Of a stretch of 64,000 bases of DNA, positions 35,606 through 44,866 are shown one piece after another. Each line of letters opens with the position of its first letter. Position 1 is the first letter of the stretch. Origin of the DNA: Mucilaginibacter sp. KACC 22773 (GTDB lineage: Bacteria; Bacteroidota; Bacteroidia; Sphingobacteriales; Sphingobacteriaceae); assembly GCF_028736215.1 (NCBI RefSeq), contig NZ_CP117883.1:7440001-7504000 (forward strand). The letters run 5' to 3'. The position numbers were made by a program, and so were the translations under genes. Below the pieces are notes generated by a model. It was given only the letters and a program-made list of their open reading frames with translations. It ran no database searches and had not been told where the DNA came from.

Positions 35606-36394
35606 ATGGTATATTTAAAACATATATTAATTATAACACTAACATTTATTGGCAGTGTTACCTGTGCGCAGATTAGATTTAAAATAGGCGATGAATTTCA
35701 ACGGCAGGTTATCACCAAATCAAATTGTGTTTTACAACGGGGCGGTCAAACGCTACGTGTCGGTTCGATTTCAAACATTGTAAAAACCTACAAAGTAATA
35801 GATGCAACCGAAAAGAACGCCTCCGTTACCATCATAACCGATAAGTTGATTGATACCGTAAATGCGATGGATCAAAACCTGGTATATAATTCGGCCAGGC
35901 CAGGCGATCCAAATTCTATTATCCATGCAGGTTTGCAAAAAATGGTAAATACCCGGCCAATGGTTACGGTAAATCATAAAGGCGAAGTATTGAATTTAAA
36001 ACGCCCTGTATCGGTAGATGATACGCTGTTGTCGTTCACCGGCATCCAGCCCGAGCGGTTATTACCCGGCAGCACCCTGCAGTTTATGGTCGACTTCCCT
36101 GTAAACCCAGCACTAAAAAAAGGTTACACGTGGACAGACGCCACCAAAGCTGCCGAAACCAGTTATACTATTTACGCTGTAAGCGGGCGTACTACCACAA
36201 TAACCTATAAAACATCTGTTTTAGGCGGCAATTTAAATAGCCGCATTAACGGATCAATATTGATAGACAACCTCACCGGCATTATTTTAAAACGCTATTC
36301 GCAAAGTGTTTCTACCGGGTACGAAATGGTAAACGGTGTTGTTTATACTGCCACCCGCAGAACGGCCATTACCGAGGTGAGTGTTAAAAAGTAA
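35606..36394 (+). CDS. Secreted DUF6263-like protein
   Basis: A 262-residue exported protein with an SPI signal (MVYLKHILIITLTFIGSVTCA). The rest is beta-rich and similar in style to DUF6263 family proteins of Bacteroidota: KIGDEFQRQVITKSNC near the N-terminus, a central VTVNHKGEVLNLKRPVS segment, and a C-terminal NSRINGSILIDNLTGIILKR strand pair. No catalytic motif is seen. It follows the proline-rich gene by 35 bp, so they may act together at the envelope. Function unknown. Confidence 0.62.
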   Translation: MVYLKHILIITLTFIGSVTCAQIRFKIGDEFQRQVITKSNCVLQRGGQTLRVGSISNIVKTYKVIDATEKNASVTIITDKLIDTVNAMDQNLVYNSARPGDPNSIIHAGLQKMVNTRPMVTVNHKGEVLNLKRPVSVDDTLLSFTGIQPERLLPGSTLQFMVDFPVNPALKKGYTWTDATKAAETSYTIYAVSGRTTTITYKTSVLGGNLNSRINGSILIDNLTGIILKRYSQSVSTGYEMVNGVVYTATRRTAITEVSVKK

Positions 36395-36408
36395 AAGTAT
36401 CAATATGT

Positions 36409-36531
36409 ATGTACGCCAAATTTTTAGTGCTTATTCTTTTCAGTTATGTCCTGTCAAGTGTGGCCATTACCTGCCTTGTAAAAAGTTCCGGGCCAACTCT
36501 TATTAAAGAATTGGCCCGGATTTTAAGCTGA
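36409..36531 (+). CDS. Possible 40-residue hydrophobic peptide
   Basis: A short frame starting MYAKFLVLILFSYVLSSVAI with one hydrophobic helix and a polar tail ending RILS. It begins 14 bp after the DUF6263-like gene. Its C-terminus overlaps the downstream terminator hairpin, which makes it doubtful. Confidence 0.25.
   Translation: MYAKFLVLILFSYVLSSVAITCLVKSSGPTLIKELARILS
36486..36526. terminator. Bidirectional terminator
   Basis: TCCGGGCCAA and TTGGCCCGGA pair around a 14-base loop, with A-rich DNA before and TTTTAA after. It separates the + strand secreted-protein genes from the convergent GH5 gene. Confidence 0.75.
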
Positions 36532-36538
36532 TACTCTA

Positions 36539-38317
36539 TTATTTCTCCTTATCAAACTTCATCCAATGCAGGTTAAAGCCTCCCATATCCACATAAATTC
36601 TAACTTTATTAATACCGGCTTTTAATCGGATATTTTTCAGCTCAATAACCTGCCATTTTTTAAAGCCGCCTGTGGCGGGTACATTGATAGCTTGAGTGGC
36701 TCCATTAACATTTAGGGTTATTTTGCCATCATCGGCTGCTGCCGCTACTTTAAGCTTTACGGTGTAGCTGCCGGATGCCGTGGTTTTCAGTGTGTATTGC
36801 AGCCATTCGCCTTTTTCAATATCGGTTACATAATAACTATTGTAGGCGGCAGAATCTTTAGCGATATCTACCCCATCGTTACGATACATGTGCCCATTGT
36901 TGCCTTTGCCGTATTTACCGGTTGATACGTGATAGTCGGCAGTATCGGTATCAAAATAGGCGTAGCCGTTGCGGCCCAGGTCATAATCTACCGCGTTGAT
37001 GATAGTGCCATTGGTAATCTTATTGGCCTTAAACGGTTTGGTTGCTGTGGTGTGGGGCTGCCTGAAAATAGCATCTATTACATCATGGTGAATAATGGCG
37101 TTTTCCAGTTTGGCATAAGTGGCCATTTCTAAAGTACCGCTGTAAACATTGCTTTCCTTGGGCTTGTTCCGGCCGGTATTCAGGTAGTTGGTAACATCGT
37201 CATAATTCGGGTTCGATGGTATCTCGATAGGGTTATTATTCCCCATCTTTTTCAACGGCCAAAGCGCCCAGCCAATGTTATTTTTCTCTAACAGGCCAAT
37301 GGCTTCGGTTAGCCACACGTTGGAGTTTTCGCCCGTTTCGCCAAGCCACACGGGTATGTTGTACTGGTCGCGTGTTTTTACAATATGTTCTACCGATTTT
37401 TGGTCGTTATAGTTCCAGTATTTGTGAAAGCTAAGCACCATGTTTTTATCCCAGGCCGGCAAAATGCCGTTGTAGTTGTTGCCCCAGCCATTACCTTCAA
37501 TAATAATAATGTGCTTTTTATCAACCTGGCGTATCGCCGTTGTAATATCAACCATCAATTTTCTTAGCGGAGCATTGGTTTTTTCCTTCAGGCCATTTTT
37601 ATCATTCGCCGGGTCATCAAAGCCAAAGTTGGGTTCGTTAATAATGTCATAACCGGCTATGTTGGGCTCGTTTTTATACCTGTCGGCAAGTTTATGCCAA
37701 AGGGCAATCATTTTTTGCTTGTTAGCCTCGCTATCCCACAACGAGGGGTTATCGGTATTCCTGTCGGATATGTTCAGATCATTGCCCTGGCCGCCCGGTG
37801 TGGCATGCAAATCAAGTATCAGATACATATGATTGGCCTTACACCAGGCCAGCAGGTGGTCGGTCATTTTAAAGCCTTTGTCTATCCAGGTATTTTTTCC
37901 GGCAACGGGTTCTTTTTCTATAGGGAGCGTATACAGGTTATAATGCATGGGCAGCCTAACCGAGTTAAAGCCCCATCGATGCATCGAATCCACATCAATT
38001 TTGCGGGTGTTGTTGGCCAGCCAGGTATCGTAAAACTCTTTGGTTTCTACCGGGCCCATCAGCTCCTCCAGCCGCTCGCGGATGCGGTATTGGCGGCTAT
38101 CTTTGGTTACATGCAGCATGTAACCCTCCTGCAGCATCCAGCCGCCAAGACCCATGCCGCGCAGCAGCACATTTTTGCCTTTTTCGTCGGTTATCTTTTT
38201 ACCGTCAGTCTTTAAAAAACCCTGTTGTGCCTGGCTTTGTACCGATATAAAAGAGGCCGCGGCCAATACCAACAGGCTCTTAAAAGAAAATATATTTTTA
38301 ACAGATTTTGTTAACAT
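36539..38317 (-). CDS. Glycoside hydrolase family 5 glucanase with C-terminal CBM6-like module
   Basis: A 592-residue secreted enzyme. A signal peptide (about 1-30, ending SVQSQAQ) is followed by a GH5 (beta/alpha)8 catalytic domain (about 35-390). The acid/base is Glu228 in YDIINEPNFGF and the nucleophile Glu327 in PVWLGETGENS, with RGMGLGGWMLQEGYM and LHATPGGQGND as family context resembling exo-beta-1,3-glucanase-type GH5. A linker (about 390-440) precedes a CBM6/CBM35-like beta-sandwich (about 440-590; VKLKVAAAADDGKITLNVNG, NKVRIYVDMGGFNLHWMKF). It is followed by a GH30 gene on the same strand, suggesting combined attack on beta-1,3/1,6-glucan. The exact substrate is inferred. Confidence 0.88.
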   Translation of the reverse strand: MLTKSVKNIFSFKSLLVLAAASFISVQSQAQQGFLKTDGKKITDEKGKNVLLRGMGLGGWMLQEGYMLHVTKDSRQYRIRERLEELMGPVETKEFYDTWLANNTRKIDVDSMHRWGFNSVRLPMHYNLYTLPIEKEPVAGKNTWIDKGFKMTDHLLAWCKANHMYLILDLHATPGGQGNDLNISDRNTDNPSLWDSEANKQKMIALWHKLADRYKNEPNIAGYDIINEPNFGFDDPANDKNGLKEKTNAPLRKLMVDITTAIRQVDKKHIIIIEGNGWGNNYNGILPAWDKNMVLSFHKYWNYNDQKSVEHIVKTRDQYNIPVWLGETGENSNVWLTEAIGLLEKNNIGWALWPLKKMGNNNPIEIPSNPNYDDVTNYLNTGRNKPKESNVYSGTLEMATYAKLENAIIHHDVIDAIFRQPHTTATKPFKANKITNGTIINAVDYDLGRNGYAYFDTDTADYHVSTGKYGKGNNGHMYRNDGVDIAKDSAAYNSYYVTDIEKGEWLQYTLKTTASGSYTVKLKVAAAADDGKITLNVNGATQAINVPATGGFKKWQVIELKNIRLKAGINKVRIYVDMGGFNLHWMKFDKEK

Positions 38318-38350
38318 GTTATTAGCGATTATTATAAACGTTTATTTTAA

Positions 38351-38430
38351 GAGAGCCAAGAGTCAAGATAAGCGCAAAAGGCTGTTACCTGTTTTTTTCT
38401 TTGTCATGTCTTAATTCTTGATTCTAATTC
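38351..38430. repeat. Inverted word-repeat pair, 'TCAAGAATCAAGA' family (locus B2)
   Basis: Left arm GAGAGCCAAGAGTCAAGATA (38351-38371) and right arm GTCTTAATTCTTGATTCTAA (38408-38429). The right arm abuts the stop codon of the GH30 gene. It fills the gap between the two - strand glycosidase genes. Confidence 0.75.
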
Positions 38431-39842
38431 TACCATGTATAAGTACCAACAGATCCTTTATCTAAATGTGCGGCAAGTGTTTTGCCGGCGTAGCTGATAT
38501 CAAAATCCTGTGCGGCGTCGCTGGTATTGGCCACAATTAAAACCTTTTTGCCATCGGGAGTTTTAAAAGCCACGTTTGGCAATTTATCCAGGTTGTTTGA
38601 TGCTATGCGCACCGAACCGGGCCTCACAAATTTTGATGCATGCGCAATGGTATAATAAGCCACGTTTTTTTTCACCTCATTTTTGTTGATGGTAACCGCG
38701 CCCTGGCACGATGGGCATCCGCCCCTATCGGTATAAGGTTTATAATCCTGGTCGGCGGCCAGGTTCCATTCCAGTACGTTGCGGCTCCAGTTGCGGGTTG
38801 CGCCAATAATCAGGTGCTTTAGCGGCCACCTCATATCAATGGTCGATTCGTTTTCGGGCTCAACCACCATCTGCTCGGTAAAGTAAACGTTCTTTTCCGG
38901 GTGGGCGTAGTGAACGGTGCTTAGGGCGCTGATATCGCCGCCATATAAGTGAAAACCCGAGCCATCAATATATTTTGCTGCCGCTTTGTCGTTTAGTATC
39001 GAAATTGGGTAGTCGGGCCGGTCGCAGTTATGATCGTACAAAATAATTTTTGTTTTGATGCCTGCTGCCTTAAAGGCAGGGCCTAAGTTGTTTTTAATAA
39101 AAGCACCTTCATCAGGGGCAACCAGCAGTAAGCTGGGATTGTTGCCGGGATGTAAAGGCTCGTTTTGTACGGTAATGGCATCTATGTTTATGCCCTGCGC
39201 CTTCATCCCCTGTATATATTTTACCAGGTATTTAGCATAGGTACCCCAATATTCGGGCTTTAACCTGCCGCCGCGGGTATCGTTGTTGGTTTTCATCCAT
39301 GCCGGGGGCGACCATGGCGAACCCAATATTTTTATTGAGGGGTTAATGGCCAGTATTTGTTTCATCACCGGTATTACGTCCTGCTTATCGGGGCCAAGGT
39401 CAAAATGTTTTAATGTGGGGTCGGTTTGGCCGGCGGGCATGTCATCGTACGAGAAAACTTTTTCATTTAAATCAGATGCGCCTATGCTCAACCGCAAATA
39501 GCTTACGCCAATGTTGTTGTCATTAAAGGCAAACAAGTTTTTTAACAGCGCGGCGCGGCTATCGGCATTCATGCGGATGATGTGCATGGCGCTGCCGCCG
39601 GTAAGCGCGAAGCCAAAACCATCAATGGGCTGGTAAGTTTGCTTGTCATTCACCGTAATGGTAATTTCATTGGGCTTGCCCCCTGTTTTAAACTCCTGCG
39701 TTTCTTTTTGCCTGGCAAACAATGCCGACCTATCGGCTTTAGTAAGCCAAACACTGGCCGCTGTTGTTTTTTGAGCTGATGCTATGGTAGCGGTACACAT
39801 CAGCGCTGCCGCCGATAAAAACGAAATGACATGCTTATTCAT
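38430..39842 (-). CDS. Glycoside hydrolase family 30 (glucosylceramidase/beta-1,6-glucanase type)
   Basis: A 470-residue secreted enzyme. The start at 39842 (MNKHVISFLSAAALMCTATI) gives a normal signal peptide; a longer frame reaches 39944 but its extra residues look like non-coding. The GH30 catalytic (beta/alpha)8 barrel contains QPIDGFGFALTGGSAMH, LGSPWSPPAWMKTN, acid/base Glu228 (ITVQNEPLHPG) and nucleophile Glu323 (VYFTEQMVVEPE). A C-terminal beta-sandwich follows (about 400-470; KKVLIVANTSDAAQDFDISY). Family members include beta-1,6-glucanases and glucosylceramidases; the neighbour GH5 favours a glucan role. It is probably periplasmic or surface. Confidence 0.9.
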   Translation of the reverse strand: MNKHVISFLSAAALMCTATIASAQKTTAASVWLTKADRSALFARQKETQEFKTGGKPNEITITVNDKQTYQPIDGFGFALTGGSAMHIIRMNADSRAALLKNLFAFNDNNIGVSYLRLSIGASDLNEKVFSYDDMPAGQTDPTLKHFDLGPDKQDVIPVMKQILAINPSIKILGSPWSPPAWMKTNNDTRGGRLKPEYWGTYAKYLVKYIQGMKAQGINIDAITVQNEPLHPGNNPSLLLVAPDEGAFIKNNLGPAFKAAGIKTKIILYDHNCDRPDYPISILNDKAAAKYIDGSGFHLYGGDISALSTVHYAHPEKNVYFTEQMVVEPENESTIDMRWPLKHLIIGATRNWSRNVLEWNLAADQDYKPYTDRGGCPSCQGAVTINKNEVKKNVAYYTIAHASKFVRPGSVRIASNNLDKLPNVAFKTPDGKKVLIVANTSDAAQDFDISYAGKTLAAHLDKGSVGTYTW

Positions 39843-40148
39843 CAAACAAATATTTAACGGGTTATACATAATCCAAAACAGGAAAAAAGGCCGGAAGGCA
39901 ATTGGTTGAGTAAATTTATTATTGTTTTTGGTATATAAAGGCATAAATTATTAAGTAACCAACAATTTACGTGTATTTGGTACACAAAGACTTCAGAGAA
40001 CACGGATACAAAGGTCTGAACTGTTAATCTGACAAGAAACGTGTATTTGAAAGGGCGAGTTAAAGACCCGGAAAAGCACCATTTAATTAGAACCTAAATT
40101 TATTTGCTTTTATTAAAAATAAGCTATATTTTCACTTGCACTATCCGC

Positions 40149-40520
40149 ATGAGAGACCCGAATAAAAAGATCATCATTTTTGATGATGACGAAGACATCC
40201 TTTCTATATGTAGTTATATTTTAGAAGAGCAAGGCTGGGAAGTTTTTACCTTCACTGATTGCAATAATATAACGGAAAAAGTATCTGGTGTTTTACCGGA
40301 TGTTATACTTATGGATAACTGGATTCCAGATGCTGGTGGCATTATTGCCACCCAAACGTTAAAGAAATCGGAAGCATTAAAAAACATCCCGGTAATTTAC
40401 TTTTCGGCCAATAGCGATATCCAGATCCTGGCCAGCAATGCCGGTGCCCAAACTTATCTTGCCAAACCGTTTGACCTGGAAGAATTGGAAAAGGTAATCA
40501 GCAAGGTGCTGATTAGTTAA
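40149..40520 (+). CDS. Single-domain response regulator
   Basis: A 123-residue stand-alone receiver domain. The start at 40149 (MRDPNKKIIIFDDDEDIL) is preferred; an upstream ATG at 40104 adds a hydrophobic stretch from the intergenic region. The acidic pair is Asp12-Asp13 (FDDDEDIL), the phosphoacceptor is Asp56 in VILMDNWIPDAGG, the Thr/Ser position lies in YFSANSD, and the conserved Lys is Lys106 in TYLAKPFDLEE. There is no output domain, so it acts in a phosphorelay or by protein contact. It is not next to its kinase. Confidence 0.92.
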   Translation: MRDPNKKIIIFDDDEDILSICSYILEEQGWEVFTFTDCNNITEKVSGVLPDVILMDNWIPDAGGIIATQTLKKSEALKNIPVIYFSANSDIQILASNAGAQTYLAKPFDLEELEKVISKVLIS

Positions 40521-40550
40521 TAATCATTAAATTTTTATTCTACAGTATAT

Positions 40551-40585
40551 AACAAGGCCCCATCTGCTCAGGATAGGGCCTTGTT
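40551..40585. terminator. Bidirectional terminator
   Basis: AACAAGGCCC and GGGCCTTGTT pair around a 15-base loop. It separates the response regulator (+) from the convergent TonB-dependent-receptor-like gene (-). Confidence 0.8.
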
Positions 40586-40597
40586 AGTTTATGCCTT

Positions 40598-43540
40598 TTA
40601 TTGCGGACCGCCCGGGCCGCCGCCGCCAGGACCGCCACCGCCTGGCCCACCGCCATCGCCGCGGCCACCCCGTTCGCCGCGCGGCCTGTCGCCCCTGATG
40701 TCCTGGGTTGGCGCTTTACCCGCAAATTTTTGCAGGCGCAGTGTAAAGGTAAGCAGGTAATAACGCGCAAGCCTGTTTACGTTTGATACGGTAGTTGAAC
40801 TGGCTGTTGTGGTTGATGAATAACCGGTGTTTTGATTAAATAAATCGAAAGCCGATAGCCGCAGGGTAGCTACCTTGTTTTTTAAGAACCGGCGTTCCAC
40901 ATACATATTTAAAATATTAGGGTTAGTTACTTTAATGATTGAAGCATAACCGTAATTGGTTGCCTTGGTATAATCGTAGCTAAATACCCAATCGCCAAAA
41001 TAGTTTTTCCCGTTAAGGCCAATGTTCCAGGTTCTGATATTGGTTAAACCATCGTTAATATCATTCTTTACCGAGTTGGTTGTCCTGTTGATGGCATAGT
41101 TGGTTAAAATTTGCGCATCGATGATATTTGGCAAATCTACCCTGAACCGTATTTCGGGAGTAAAAACCAGGTTTTTAGCTATGTTTTTTTGTTGCGCAGA
41201 AGCTATCTGATCAGGCGTGGCCGCCAGCGGGTCAAGGTCGGTCAGGCTGGTTAAGTAGCCTACGTTATTATTATATTGGGCGGTACCATTAAGCGTAACT
41301 GAATATTTGCGCTCGGCCCATGGTTTGGAGTAAGTAACCCGGCCGGTAAAATTATAAAAGCCATCGGCATTCAGGTATTGGGTAAATATCCTGTTTGAGG
41401 TGTTTGATGTAATGGTATTAGTTACAACCTGGTTAGATATGTTTTGGTAAGTAAAGTTGGCAAAAAACACATTACCCGTTGTAAAGCTAAAGTTGTTATA
41501 CCTGATAGATATATTGTTGGTAAACGCAGGTTTCAGGTATGGGTTACCCTGAACCGGGTATAGCGCATTTGAAAAATCGATAACTGGCTGCAACTGCGTA
41601 AAGCTTGGTGCCGCGTTTGAGCCGTTATAGTTAACCGCGAATGTTTTGCTGCGCGAAAAATTATAAATATAGCGGGCAGTAGGTATAATATTAAAGGTGT
41701 TTTTATGCGTATCCGGGATGTTATCGTTTGATACGGAGTGGCCATCTAACGTTGAGGGCTGCACGGCTAAGCCTAAAGTATAGTTATACTTTTTCTCGAT
41801 GAACCGATAGTTTAAGCCAACCTTATTGGTGGTGAACGTATAATCAAATTTGTTCGACAGCAAATCGTACACATTCCAGGTTTGGGCATTGCTTAGCGTG
41901 TCAGTTTCCTTATTATTTACCGTTGCCGAATGGTTTAAGGCGTAATTAAGCTCTAAATATGAACGTGCGCCCAATGGCTCAAGGTACGATAGGTTTACGC
42001 CAACGCTATTGGTACGGCTATACGTATTAATAATCTGGTTTTCGGGAGCGGTTTGCTGTGTACCCGGAACAAAATTATAAATAGGGTTTTGATATGATGT
42101 GGTTGGCGCCGAGCTTGCCGATGCAAAAATACTCAGGTTACGGCGGTGCGGAAATCTATGGTTATACAATGCTGTAATACCGTAATTAGGCGATTGCGAA
42201 TCGCCATTGGTAGTAGAAGTGTATGCCGAAGCAAGGGTTCCTTCCCTGGTAAGGTTTACACTATCCGATTCATTGGTATTGGTGCTGCCGTATGAAAAAG
42301 ATGGCACCACCTTTAAGTAATTAACAGTATCCGGCTTATACTCCATGTTCCAGTTAAACCGGTGATTTATATTCTGATCTTTTTCGAGGCTTAACTGGTG
42401 CTGCTCGCTTGGGTTGGCTGCCGAGGTGTTTTGCTGAAAAATATTGTTATTGGTGCTTGTGGTATTATCTGCAAAGCTATAACTACCATATACAGCAAGA
42501 TTTTTGCCCCACTGATCGCGAAAGTTTACGCCTATTGATTTTGCATCGGTTAAGCCATTTTGAGCGGTAATAAGACTTCCGCCGCCACCACCGCCACGGC
42601 CCGCGTTGCCACGGCCGCCACCACCGCCAAAACCACCACCGCCGCCGCCACCTGTAGTGCCGAACGAAAAGGTGTTAACATTGGTGTTATTGATACTTCC
42701 CTGCACCGCAATTTGCTGATCGCCGTGGAAATTGAAAATATTTAATGATCCTATGTAGCGGTTTTTATTGGGTACCCCCTGGTCTTGTGGCAAGGCATCG
42801 CGACCATCGCCTGCAGTAGCCTGGGCTGTATAGCCATAGTTTTTATCTTTCCTAATGGTAATGTTCATTACTTTGGTAGGGTCGCCGGTTTTAATACCTG
42901 TAAGATTGGCCTGATCGCCGTAATCATCAATCATCTGTATGTTCTCGATGATATCAGCAGGCAGGTTTTTGGTAGCGCTCTGCACATCGCCGCCCATATA
43001 ATCCTTGCCGTTTATCCGCACTTTGGTAACCTGCTTGCCCTGCGTGGTAATATTGCCGTTTACATCCACATCCACACCAGGAAGCTTTTTTATCAAATCT
43101 TCGGTGGGCGCGTTCGCGCGTACTTTGTAAGCAGCAGCGTTGTATATTACCGTATCCTCTTTAAGGGTAATGGGGTTGGCGGCCCCTACAATGTTTACCT
43201 GGCCAAGCAAATTTGTTTCGGCCTTTAATAATATCAAACCTAAATCTACCGGCTTGGTATTATCCTCCAATGCAAAGTGTTTTTTTATGGCTGTAAACCC
43301 AATTGACGATATCGTAAGCGTTATTTTACTGCCTTTAACGCCAGGGAACCTGAATTTACCATTAGCATCGGCAACGGTTAATGAACTATCGCCGGCATCG
43401 TTAACCAGTTTTACACTACTGCCGGGCAAGCTAAGTTTGGCGGTATCGGCAATGGTACCACTGATATCGCGTGCAGTTTGGGCATATGCGCCAAAGGCGC
43501 TTAACAAAAAAATACTTAAAATTAAAATTAGGGGTTTCAT
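40598..43540 (-). CDS. TonB-dependent-receptor-like outer membrane barrel protein with Gly-rich inserts
   Basis: A 980-residue outer-membrane protein. The start at 43540 (MKPLILILSIFLLSAFGAYA) gives a clean signal peptide. A carboxypeptidase-regulatory-like domain (about 22-105; RDISGTIADTAKLSLPGSSV) is followed by a plug-like domain (about 115-215; LIKKLPGVDVDVNGNITTQG, RINGKDYMGGDVQSATKNLP) and an OMP_b-brl_3-type barrel. Unusual are a central Gly tract (around residue 310; GGGGGGFGGGGGRGNAGRGG) and a C-terminal tail rich in Gly/Pro (GGGPGGGGPGGGGPGGPQ). No SusD partner is adjacent. The substrate is unknown. Gly-rich tracts are low-complexity and could vary in length. Confidence 0.87.
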   Translation of the reverse strand: MKPLILILSIFLLSAFGAYAQTARDISGTIADTAKLSLPGSSVKLVNDAGDSSLTVADANGKFRFPGVKGSKITLTISSIGFTAIKKHFALEDNTKPVDLGLILLKAETNLLGQVNIVGAANPITLKEDTVIYNAAAYKVRANAPTEDLIKKLPGVDVDVNGNITTQGKQVTKVRINGKDYMGGDVQSATKNLPADIIENIQMIDDYGDQANLTGIKTGDPTKVMNITIRKDKNYGYTAQATAGDGRDALPQDQGVPNKNRYIGSLNIFNFHGDQQIAVQGSINNTNVNTFSFGTTGGGGGGGFGGGGGRGNAGRGGGGGGSLITAQNGLTDAKSIGVNFRDQWGKNLAVYGSYSFADNTTSTNNNIFQQNTSAANPSEQHQLSLEKDQNINHRFNWNMEYKPDTVNYLKVVPSFSYGSTNTNESDSVNLTREGTLASAYTSTTNGDSQSPNYGITALYNHRFPHRRNLSIFASASSAPTTSYQNPIYNFVPGTQQTAPENQIINTYSRTNSVGVNLSYLEPLGARSYLELNYALNHSATVNNKETDTLSNAQTWNVYDLLSNKFDYTFTTNKVGLNYRFIEKKYNYTLGLAVQPSTLDGHSVSNDNIPDTHKNTFNIIPTARYIYNFSRSKTFAVNYNGSNAAPSFTQLQPVIDFSNALYPVQGNPYLKPAFTNNISIRYNNFSFTTGNVFFANFTYQNISNQVVTNTITSNTSNRIFTQYLNADGFYNFTGRVTYSKPWAERKYSVTLNGTAQYNNNVGYLTSLTDLDPLAATPDQIASAQQKNIAKNLVFTPEIRFRVDLPNIIDAQILTNYAINRTTNSVKNDINDGLTNIRTWNIGLNGKNYFGDWVFSYDYTKATNYGYASIIKVTNPNILNMYVERRFLKNKVATLRLSAFDLFNQNTGYSSTTTASSTTVSNVNRLARYYLLTFTLRLQKFAGKAPTQDIRGDRPRGERGGRGDGGGPGGGGPGGGGPGGPQ

Positions 43541-43696
43541 GATATATGCTGAGCTACAAGTGTATTTATTTGTGTTAAAGACACAGTTAAAGTGCAAATG
43601 TTCAACATATAAAGGGCATATTAAATAATAAACATATAATTGTTACACATTCGGCTATTAAAGGCCTATCAATCATATTATTGTTACATATATGAG

Positions 43697-43724
43697 CAAA
43701 AAAAAGCCCGGCATTGCCGGGCTT
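43697..43724 (-). terminator. Terminator for the collagen-like gene
   Basis: Read on the - strand, AAGCCCGGC and GCCGGGCTT pair around AAT, followed by a run of eight T residues. Confidence 0.85.
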
Positions 43725-43755
43725 GGGTGTTATTATAAGATCAGTCAGTTTTAAA

Positions 43756-44661
43756 TTAATTCAAGTGCAATGCCGATGCAACTTCGTTATAGTTTTTAAA
43801 GTTGAGGCCGGGGTGGGTAACCTGTAAAGTAGTTACACTGCCACCAGGAATCACCACAACTTTAAAATCATAGCCGGGCGAGTTGAAATTAGCTATTACA
43901 TTTACAAAGCCTAAGCCCACATCCGATTGGTATATGGCATTGGTAATCCTGATGAAAGGTAAAGCGTAAAAGCTTGATGTACCAGTTACCCTTAAATACA
44001 CTAAAACAAGCCCGCTATTAACAATTTCCTGAGTAATTGCCGGTACATTAAGCCTGGTTGCCGCAGCCGAACTCACATTTTGATTGGTTATTATATAACT
44101 TTTGATGTTAGTAGTTCCATCAGCGCCTGCCGGCCCCTGTGGCCCCGCCGGTCCTTGTGGGCCGGTAGCACCAGTTGCACCCGTAGCTCCGGTTGCTCCT
44201 GTAGCGCCTGTAGCTCCGGTTGCCCCAGTTGGTCCTGCAGGACCTCTTGGCCCAACTGCACCTGTAGCGCCGGTTGCACCTGTAGCTCCCGTAGCACCGG
44301 TTGCTCCCGTAGCGCCGGTTGCTCCCGTAGCACCAATTGGACCTGCCGGTCCTTGTGGCCCAATAGGGCCAGTAGCTCCGGTTGCCCCGGTAGCACCTGT
44401 TGCCCCTGCCGGCCCTTGCGGGCCAATAGGGCCGGTAGCACCTGTGGCTCCCGTAGCCCCGGTTGCTCCTGTTGGGCCAGGTATACCCGTTGTTGCGCCT
44501 TGCGGCCCCTGCGGCCCTGTTGCACCTGTATCTCCTTTTGGCCCCTGTGCCCCATCAGCACCTGTAGCCCCGGTTGGGCCGGGTGTTTTATCCCTTTTGC
44601 ATGAATTTATGCTAATCATGCAAAGCAATAAAACGGGTAGTAAAAGTCGTAGTTTTCCCAT
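43756..44661 (-). CDS. Collagen-like (Gly-X-Y) triple-helix repeat lipoprotein
   Basis: A 301-residue protein. The N-terminal signal has a lipobox at MISINSC. Residues about 30-180 form a near-continuous Gly-X-Y collagen-like region built mostly of GAT triplets (GATGATGATGPIGPQGPAG units), with one interruption near TTGIPGP. The C-terminal domain (about 180-301) is non-repetitive, beta-rich (SSAAATRLNVPAITQEIVNS, YDFKVVVIPGGSVTTLQV) and may be a trimerization or binding head. Collagen-like bacterial proteins form trimeric stalks; surface display is inferred from the lipobox. The DNA repeat units are nearly identical, so length change by slippage is likely. Confidence 0.9.
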   Translation of the reverse strand: MGKLRLLLPVLLLCMISINSCKRDKTPGPTGATGADGAQGPKGDTGATGPQGPQGATTGIPGPTGATGATGATGATGPIGPQGPAGATGATGATGATGPIGPQGPAGPIGATGATGATGATGATGATGATGATGAVGPRGPAGPTGATGATGATGATGATGATGATGPQGPAGPQGPAGADGTTNIKSYIITNQNVSSAAATRLNVPAITQEIVNSGLVLVYLRVTGTSSFYALPFIRITNAIYQSDVGLGFVNVIANFNSPGYDFKVVVIPGGSVTTLQVTHPGLNFKNYNEVASALHLN

Positions 44662-44866
44662 AACAAATATTTTTAGTAGTATATAGTATGCTTTAGTACG
44701 GATGTGTGGATAATTAGTTACACGAAACAGCGGCAGAAAACGTTATTTTTATTATTAATTAAAATTTTAGCCGTGATGATTATCCACATAGTTATTAAAC
44801 AAATGTCTAAAAGACGGTGCAACAAAACTCCAAGCAATTTCGTTATACTTAAAAAACATTTAACCT

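Noticed and set aside
37694..38215. A 173-codon open frame on the + strand
   Set aside because: Antisense to the GH5 catalytic domain, which has clear active-site motifs.
44080..44686. Several long frames on both strands in the collagen-like gene
   Set aside because: The triplet-repeat DNA keeps all frames open. Only the - strand frame has a lipobox, Gly-X-Y order and a non-repetitive C-terminal domain.
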